From: Cladopsammia gracilis
Taxonomy: Eukaryota; Cnidaria; Anthozoa; Scleractinia; Dendrophylliidae
Length of the DNA stretch: 64,000 nucleotides
Reading direction: 5' to 3'
NCBI GenBank assembly: GCA_022457155.1
Contig: JAJGOT010000342.1
Span: forward strand, 700,001 to 764,000
Part shown: positions 56,620 to 64,000 of the stretch, piece by piece
Layout: every line of letters starts with the position of its first letter
How positions within the stretch are numbered: position 1 is the stretch's first letter
Position numbers and translations under genes: made by a program
The notes under the pieces: generated by a model
Databases searched by the model: none
What the model was told of the DNA's origin: nothing
Seen by the model: the letters and a program-made list of their open reading frames with translations, nothing else

Positions 56620-58186
56620 TCAAATTTTATGGACTGTAATCTACTTCAATCCTTGCAATCCTGCACTTTATCTCTTTATCTCCAAACTACTGCTTTTGTT
56701 TTGCTCTATAGAATCTTTTTATCCAACTAAGTTGTATGTTTGGTGGCATTTGGTGATATAACATGGAAATAAGCTAGCGAAATTTTGCTATTTTGGCGGA
56801 ACAGTATTCCTTTAGGGAAAGGATAGTGGGCACCCACGCAAGTAGACGCAAGTAGGTGGCAGACTGTTTTGGTGTCCATCTACTAAATTTCACAAATCCC
56901 CCTCCCCCCCCCCCCCCCCCCTTTTCTTTTCTCTTGCACACTCCAAAAAATCACCAAAAAAATCACAAAGTATAACATAACATTATTTTGTCTACAAACC
57001 TATGATGGCATTTTTGGATTGCTTGAATCGTTAACAAGATAATTCCATAAAACCGATCTTACAGTGTAAGCAGCGAAAAAATGACATTCAGGTATATTGT
57101 CCCCTAAATTCACTCCCAGTATATAGGCCATGTCAAGATTTATTTAAACAACTTCTCAACATATTTGATTTGAATGGTTATGCACTGGAATTTTGTGCAA
57201 CTGCTGAGAAATCTTGAGAGGGAATTCTTCCAGTCTAGGTGTGCGTTTCTCAAAAGTCCCTGAAACTTTTCGGGCCCGGAAAGTTATGTTATATACAAAA
57301 TGTTTACCAACAAAGATTTGGTTTTTGGTGATTTTGAAAGCTAGGCAATAAAATCTTACGTTTACATGAGGTTGGCTGATTTGCAGGTTAAAAAGTTAAA
57401 CACCATTCGTTTAAGAAACTGAATTTAAAAAATAGCTTTTGGGTCTGAAACAGAGGGTCCGAAAAGTTTTCTGGACTTTCAAGAAACGAACGCCAGTGTT
57501 TTCTACAGAGTGTGAGTCTCAGACAAAACAAGAGGAAGAGGAACAGCTCTTGCCAACTCTCTTGTTTTGCCCAAGTCCATGGTTTTGTACAAACAGAACA
57601 AAAGAATTGACAAGAGTTCAAACTTTTTGAGAGAGTACGAGTCAGTGCATTCAGTGAAAAATTGATTAGATTCAAACTCTTCAAGAATGCAAGAGTTGCT
57701 ATGCATGCTTGTGACAGTCTCTGACCAAATAGGCATGAGGGTGCAAGCTCTTGTCAACTCACTTGTTTTACCCAGGCATAACACATAACAGTTAAATATT
57801 ATTGTAGCTATTCTAGCAGGCTCAATTTCCAACTGTTTTGTACGCCCACAGTCCTTTGCACACACCGGACTCCCTCAAGCGGCTGTAAATCGAGCCTACT
57901 AGTCTTGCAAAAAAGAAAGCAACTGAGGCAATATTATTATGTACATGTACCACTGTACTGTATTTCTTGTCACAAATAATTAATTTTATTTATTTCAGTG
58001 AAAGATTACTATTAAGACTAAAATTTGTAAAATATAGTGAGAGCCTTTCACTTATGAGAGTTGTATTATACTAATGTGAAATAATAAAGTTTGCTATTTT
58101 TACCTTTATTGTTTAAGATTTGATTCCTTTGTGAGAATGATAGTGTGTACAAACACAAGCATCTTGAAAATTCAATTGGAAAAGGT

Positions 58187-58217
<31 letters not shown>

Positions 58218-58697
58218 CGGTTATGGAGTTCAATTCCCATCCAGCAACCAGTCCACAAACCAGGATTATTAAAGTAAAAGGCTTAGCTCCTCCCCCATTT
58301 CACACCTTTTGGGTGTGAAATGCAAATTAAGGCGTCTTTCAGTCACAAAACATGGTTAACTTGCGCGCCCTATAAATATAATTTGCTCCAAAAATCAAAT
58401 TAAACCAAGATTTTACAAAAAGAAATAGAAGTTCATAAAGACTTCTGATATAACTTTCATAAAGTTTTTCCAAATTGTGTTATCAATGGTCTCAGTAATG
58501 ACGCATGTTTGTTGTCAGTTGTTAATGTTTCAGTGGTTTATTGACGACTGGAGGTGAGAATGGCCAGGCCAGGCTCCTTTTATACCAGAACTTTGTGTTT
58601 AAAGTAGGTAATAACTATAAACTTAGGGTGCATTCGATTGAACATAATTATTACAAAATAAGAATATGCATAATGGTCACAATAATGATTTGGGAGC

Positions 58698-59540
58698 TAC
58701 AGTGGAACCACGATTTAACGATTAAGTGACAAGGGACTGGGGAAATTGGTTCGTTAAATCAAGAGTTCGTTATATCGAAAACCTTGTTATAACGAATTTA
58801 TGGAAAAACAACCACAATGCTCGTTATATCGAGGTATAGTTAATAACTGTTTTGTAACGGTATTACGTATTTCCGGATCTGAACAAATAACATTTGCACT
58901 TTGATGCCTGTATGAAGCTACACTGTACATGGAAAACTGTACAGGTTATACCATTTCCACAATAATAATTTATTCACTTAATATAGCGCCTTTTAATATT
59001 AAAATGATCAAAAGCGCTTTACACAAGTTTTATACTAATTATAATTTAATCCTAATTAATACTAATTTAATACTAATTTTACACAAGTTTTATACTAACA
59101 ATAATTTAATCCTGATTAATACTAAAAATGCACAATTGACCACCCCCAAAAAATTACTCATTGTAGGCTAAATTAAAAAAATATGTCTTAAGTTTTTTCT
59201 TAAAAATGCTAAGTGATGTCGTTGTTCGAATATTTGCTGGAAGGCTGTTCCACAGTGTGGGGGCAGCAGCATAAAATGAACGAGCTCCTAATGTAGATAA
59301 CATACGCCCCTTGGGACAGTATAGCACACACTCCTGGTCTGTTCTGCATTCATCTTATTCGTTATGTTGGGGTAGATTTTACATTTTGGCTGCTGGATTG
59401 TGTTCGTTGTAACGAGGATTTTGTTATATCAAGGTTCTGTTCCATACATTTTACTTGTAATTTTGCCGGGCTGAACAATATCGTTCATTATACCGAGGAC
59501 TTCGTTATATGGAGGTTCATTAAATGGAGGTTCCACTGTA
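58698..59540. mobile_element. Pogo/Tigger-like element with CAGTGGAACC termini
   Basis: TACAGTGGAACCACGATTTA is mirrored by TAAATGGAGGTTCCACTGTA. The interior has many GTTATATCGAGG and GTTATAACGAA words typical of pogo-type termini. TA at each end. No transposase. Confidence 0.75.
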
Positions 59541-59679
59541 CTAATACTACTAGCACACCCACACCAATTCAATGAGTTTTCTCCACTCCCCTTTGTCAGA
59601 CATAATTAAGAGTTCCTGTCGTGCCAGTCCAGTGTCCCTCTACTAACTGGAAACTCTACTAAGGTCTACTAACTCTACT

Positions 59680-59890
59680 ACTTTTTGGAAAGATTCGAGA
59701 AAGCTGACGTTTCGAGCGCTAGCCCTTCGTCGGAGCGAATCAAGGGATTGTGGGTCGCTATTGGTGGAAATTAGGTGACGTGAAAAACAAATGTAAATTA
59801 GTTGAATGAAAAGCGTTCGAATCTTTTTACGGTGGCTAATTTACCTTATCGACTCAGTCGATAAAACCAAATTCTTGTGTTTCACCCACC
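59680..59890 (-). mobile_element. Penelope-type terminal module with hammerhead-like motif
   Basis: On the minus strand, CTCCGACGAAGGGC-TAGC-GCTCGAAACGTCAGC (59703-59738) has the hammerhead order of boxes, with one change in the conserved core (CCGACGA for CTGACGA). Next to it, GGTGGCTAATTTACCTTATC and GTCGATAAAACCAAATTC match the module at 13960-14032. Together they mark a decayed Penelope-like terminus. Confidence 0.45.
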
Positions 59891-61904
59891 ACCTACGCAG
59901 TACCACAGTTTCTCTAGAAACTAACCCCATTCATTTACTTTTTGGAAACTCTACTAACTGGAAAACTAAACAACTACATTTGTATCCTTGTTTTGGCAGA
60001 TTTATACTGGAAGTGTGCCGGAATAAACGATTTTCAGAAATTATTCTGTTTAATCTTGCTCAGGAATATGGTGAATTGAACGTGCCCTAAGATCTACTAA
60101 TATCATGCTGGCTGTCTTCAATGCCTTGTCTCAATTCAGATTATTTCATCATTAGATGGTGACGTGAAGTAGTTGGCCTTGCTTGCACCTTCTCATACCG
60201 TTATGATTTGCCTGTCATATAAATTTGCCCTTTGTCAGAAAATGGTGAAGGAGATTCACAGATCTTATTCTTCCTGAATGTTTATTTTAGAAAGTATTCA
60301 CTTTTTGAGCTCATTTAATGAGCAAATTCCTTCACCATTGTCTTATCTTGGGCAAATCTAATTGAAAACCCATTTCTGCACACTAGCTGCAGTGAAATCA
60401 TCAGTGAAACGGGGTGGAAATAAACAAAATGCCGATACATTGACACTTAAGACATTTTTATTATTAATTTTTAATGCATGATTGTGCACTAAGGCAGATT
60501 GTCAAAGAATTACCTTATAAACTGGTCCAGTTTTATACTGTTGGCAGTGCCTCTCTGGATAGTCAAGAGGGTGAGCAAATGAGCGATCAGAGATCCGAGC
60601 GGCAAGCGAGCGAAAGTAATGGGAACAAACGGGGCTCTGGGGAAGAGGCACCTCCTGCCTCTCCCCCATGGCCAGTTTCCCCTTGGCTCGTTCACTCATT
60701 CCAATCTTGCCAAGCTTGTCTCCGTGATCAGCTTACCCACGCGATTGACTGAAAAGGGGCAGCTACCAGTCTAGTCCAATTTGGAAATAAATTTTTCGTC
60801 AAAATTCACAGAAATTTGTTGTTGTAAAATACTTCAGATACATCTTTATACAATAATAGTTATTTACATTGTCATTGTAAGTCACTCTGAATTCCTTCTT
60901 TAGCCTTGACTTGTCAATTTTAGGATGAAAACATTGTCATTAACAATTTTAAATTAACTTGAATGCTACATGCACATTGCCAAGTACATTTTGACTTTGT
61001 TGCAAGAATTCGTAATAAATAATTTATTCTACATCATGGTCAACTCTGACAAGGAAACATTCATAATTGAAAACTGGTTTTGCCATTGACAAATGCATCA
61101 ACGAAAATGAGAAGTTGTTGTTTGAATGAAAGAGATTTCATCACTAACATACACCTTATTCCAAAATGGTGGCCAAGATATTATATAATTACATGTATAT
61201 GCATGTTAACTAGAAATGTGTCTCCAAAACCTCGCGAAGCTTGGGGGAGGAGGCACTGCAAAATTTTAGCGATGTGGGAGGGAGAGATAGAATTTCGGAT
61301 TTAAATGGAGAGGTTGGGTTGCTTGCTGGCAATGGCCCTAAAATTTAAAGTTGAGACATTTTCGTTCCCAGTCTCTTCCTTTTAACTTGTACTTTGTGCC
61401 CTGTCTTCCTAGAATAAAATAAATGGGAGCTGGTGCTGGTCAGTTTTGGGTTTTGAGCTGTGGGTCGCTGTAACTGCTATAGGACTGGGGTACGGGGTAC
61501 CCCCGTCTCCCCCTCCCCCAATTTTTTGACGGACTATGAGTAAGGGTAAACGGCCGCCAGCACGGCTTTCACGAATATACATGAGAGTACGCCATTGTCA
61601 GCGGTCGCAATTTTTGTTGCCAGGCAACTGCAGGACACCAAGAATATATATATATACATGCGGCTCAGCTCCCGAGGGACAACAAATTTACTAACCTCGC
61701 TCCGCTTTGCGAGGAATTAGCCCTCTTTGCCTCATTTTTGCTTGAAAATTCTTTTGTATTTTGCAAGTAGTGATGCAAAGAGAGCTAATTTACGTGGATA
61801 TAAATGAATAATAAAATGGCCACCATTTTGGACTAAGGTGTATGCTGTTGGTGCCATAAACTACTGCTTATAAGCTCTGGGCTTATACAACTTTGTAAGC
61901 AGTT

Positions 61905-62166
61905 TTAGGCCCTATTTACATGGAAAGAAGATGATCCTAGCACTAGGATGATCCTAGAAGGTTCACTTGGTTTACATGCAAAAATGAAGCACTAGGATGA
62001 TCCCAGCACTAGCACCATCCTACCTCTCAGATAGGATGATCCTAGCACTAGGATCATCCTATTTGCATGTAAACTGAAAGCAGAAAACATGTCGCACTTG
62101 GATGATCCTAGTGCTAGGATTATCCTAGCACTAGGATCATCCTCTTTCCATGTAAATAGGGCCTTA
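61905..62166. mobile_element. MITE built from GATCCTAGCACTAGGATC palindromes
   Basis: TAGGCCCTATTTACATGGAA is mirrored by TTCCATGTAAATAGGGCCTTA. The interior is made of eight or so copies of CCTAGCACTAGGAT(GATC), each itself a palindrome. No coding potential. Confidence 0.85.
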
Positions 62167-62780
62167 GATTGGGTTTATATCCAAGGGGGCTTATTTATTG
62201 CCAGAATAAAAAAAAAAAAACGTTTTGAAACAAGCTACAGCAGTGTTGATCAAAATACGTTTTTCATTTACTGGTTTCTAATTAAGCTTTAAGACATCAT
62301 AATGAATCGAATTCATTTCAATACTTGGAACAAAATCAAAACGAATAACACAAACGTAACTGAATGCAACAAAAGAGTGCTTAATATCAATAAAGCAAGG
62401 AAAACTAGAGGGGCACACTTATATCCAGGGGGGGGGGGCTTATAATCGGATGTATTGTTTTGTTTACAGGTAGATGGGGGACCTATAACCGAGGAGGGGG
62501 GGGGGGGGGGGGGGAGGGCTTATGAGCAGTAGTTTACAGTAAGCAATTTCAGTTCCAGAACAATAAATGACATTATATTGATGGATGCAATAGCAATGTT
62601 ACACTTGTTGAATTGGTTCTTGTTAGCAGCACTTTGATGTGTCCTGCACATTCCCTACAAAGCATCTAGCCACACCACTCTTTGTTATCCAGTGTTTGTG
62701 CATATATGTACTAAAGGAGGGTCCATTAGCATGAGCATATATGACATACACATTGATGGAATGTTAGTATCACTGGCCAA

Positions 62781-63657
62781 TCAGTGAGATTGTTTCTTTG
62801 TGTTTGTGTCCTGGACCATGAGGTAAACTCCATAAAAAGAGATAAAGATTCCTGCTACGGAAAGTCCATAAGCTCCTCGGTGCATAAACATATCAGATGG
62901 TTGTCTGTTGAATGTGTAAAGTATTGGTCTCTCCCCAGACTAAAATAAAAAAACACATACTTTGTATAAGATGAGTTTTGAGGTTTATCAAAAGGTTTTT
63001 CTAAAAGGTTCACACTTGCGCATCGTAACTACATGAATGTTGAATTAGTGACGCTAGGGCTACATTACAAATGTCAATTATCAATCAAGTAAGTTTGTTT
63101 GGCTGTTCTGTTCCTTCAACTTCACGAAATCAAAATTAATGAAAAGCAAACAACCGAAAGAAGTGAAATTAATTGGGATTCCTACCACGCTTATATTTTC
63201 TTCCTTCGCTGTCCACTGTTCACTTCTTATTAAATAAGCGCTATGTATGTATTCGTCTAAATTATCTTCTTCATGTTCGTTTAAACATGTTTTAGCGGGT
63301 TTCCGTCATGAAGGTATCGTAGAATTAAATCGCGAGTGCCAAATACTTTCGCAGTGTCTTCTTGAGTAATTTCCTTACGCATATTGAATATGAAACTGTT
63401 AGAAGCAACAGAGAAAACACAACTAGCACTTTGTGACGTTCGCCTCGCATCAACAAACAGGTGTACTCCACTGCGGTCAAACGAGAGAAATTTGCAAACG
63501 TTAATCAAAGTACTTCAAAGTTAAGGTTGTTATTTTTACTGTTTATTAAAAGTTTCATATATTAACAATACACTGTCAACTCACTAAACGTTTTGAAAGT
63601 TTACTAAAAAAGTTCTAAGCGTTTGAAAACTATGAACCGCAGAACTGTCGGCGCCAT
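62781..63657 (-). CDS. COX7A-like small mitochondrial membrane protein
   Basis: Three exons in transcript order, 63605-63657, 63347-63470 and 62781-62939, join in phase (2, then 0) to give 111 residues. The last exon is the most secure: SGERPILYTFNRQPSDMFMH, then RGAYGLSVAGIFISFYGVYL, a single membrane helix, and a basic TKKQSH tail. The spacing of RP-L, the D-M-F-R segment and a helix with G near its start resembles the cytochrome c oxidase subunit 7A family; EITQEDTAK before it matches the usual QED stretch. COX7A proteins sit in the inner membrane at complex IV and supercomplex contacts. The N-terminal MAPTVLRFIVFKRL could be an import presequence. The first two exons rest on weaker donors (GTAAAC and GTATTT), and other single-helix respiratory subunits are possible. 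Confidence 0.5.
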
Positions 63658-64000
63658 TTGCCAACACAATTTTGCTCAGGCACGAAGCGTTTTGATCAGT
63701 TTTCAACGATCGAAAAAAGCTCGTTATTTTGAGCCGGAAAGATGAAAAGATAGTTACATAAACTAATTATTTTATACATCCTTGCCCACGTTTCCACTTA
63801 ATACTAAATGAATCCCACCAAATAAAACGAAACACGCCTCGGACGTGTGATCGCGGTGAAGGTTTGAACAATCCCGCCATCCCCAGAGTTGCGCAATACT
63901 CCACATTTGTGGACGACCAAACTGCATTTTAATACTTGGTCGCTACGCCCAAGTAATTATTTAGTGTGCATGCTTGACATCATGAATGAAAACGAAAAAG
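63658..64000. other. Upstream region of the COX7A-like gene, no gene seen
   Basis: AT-rich sequence with an AAATGGCGCC YY1-like site at the putative start codon and no further supported coding frame to the window edge. Confidence 0.4.

Noticed and set aside
60474..60752. 92-codon plus-strand frame (QRSERQASESNGNKRGSGEE)
   Set aside because: A readable strand of an interspersed palindromic repeat; the opposite strand is open too in two frames.
1..64000. CRISPR arrays, prophage or bacterial operons
   Set aside because: The tandem arrays have no unique spacers, and genes are intron-bearing animal genes.

Overview
The window is nuclear DNA from an invertebrate animal, most likely an anthozoan cnidarian (stony coral or sea anemone); this is inferred. 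Genes are split into short exons with GT-AG introns, and two conserved animal genes can be read in full (NDUFA8 and MINDY3). A large glycine-rich secreted-type gene of a kind I cannot name fills the left third. The DNA is AT-rich and loaded with small DNA transposons, tRNA-derived SINEs, Penelope remnants, G/C homopolymers and minisatellites. Nothing prokaryotic, viral or CRISPR-like is seen.

Layout. From 1 to about 26 kb (perhaps 38 kb) the minus strand carries one long gene, read from high to low coordinates. Its N-terminal part is beta-rich and low-complexity, then come six or seven short interrupted Gly-X-Y or Gly-rich cassettes on phase-1 exons, then a roughly 470-residue helical C-terminal part, and probably a Cys-rich end that runs off the left edge. 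Fourteen exons from 2527 to 26287 join with matching phase. Its introns hold most of the mobile elements: a 1.07-kb element with 9-bp target duplications, TTAA-flanked elements, a 71-bp tRNA-derived tandem array and several hairpin MITEs. From 26 to 43 kb there is no convincing gene, only nested transposons, a 430-bp macro-repeat, TTACAC/GTGTAA clusters and a SINE. At 43.4 kb the single-exon complex I subunit gene NDUFA8 (minus) is head to head with the 15-exon deubiquitinase gene MINDY3 (plus, to 56.3 kb) across a very short shared promoter. MINDY3 introns carry a Tc1/mariner-type element with a helix-turn-helix coding remnant, an 88-bp minisatellite inside a TTAA element, and hairpin MITEs. 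From 56.6 to 62.7 kb are more repeats. At 62.8-63.7 kb a three-exon minus-strand gene encodes a small single-pass protein resembling cytochrome c oxidase subunit 7A.

How the genes relate. NDUFA8 and the COX7A-like protein would both act in the mitochondrial inner membrane or intermembrane space. MINDY3 is a Lys48-linkage deubiquitinase and is linked to NDUFA8 only by the shared promoter. The glycine-rich gene appears unrelated to them and is the best candidate for unexplored biology here.
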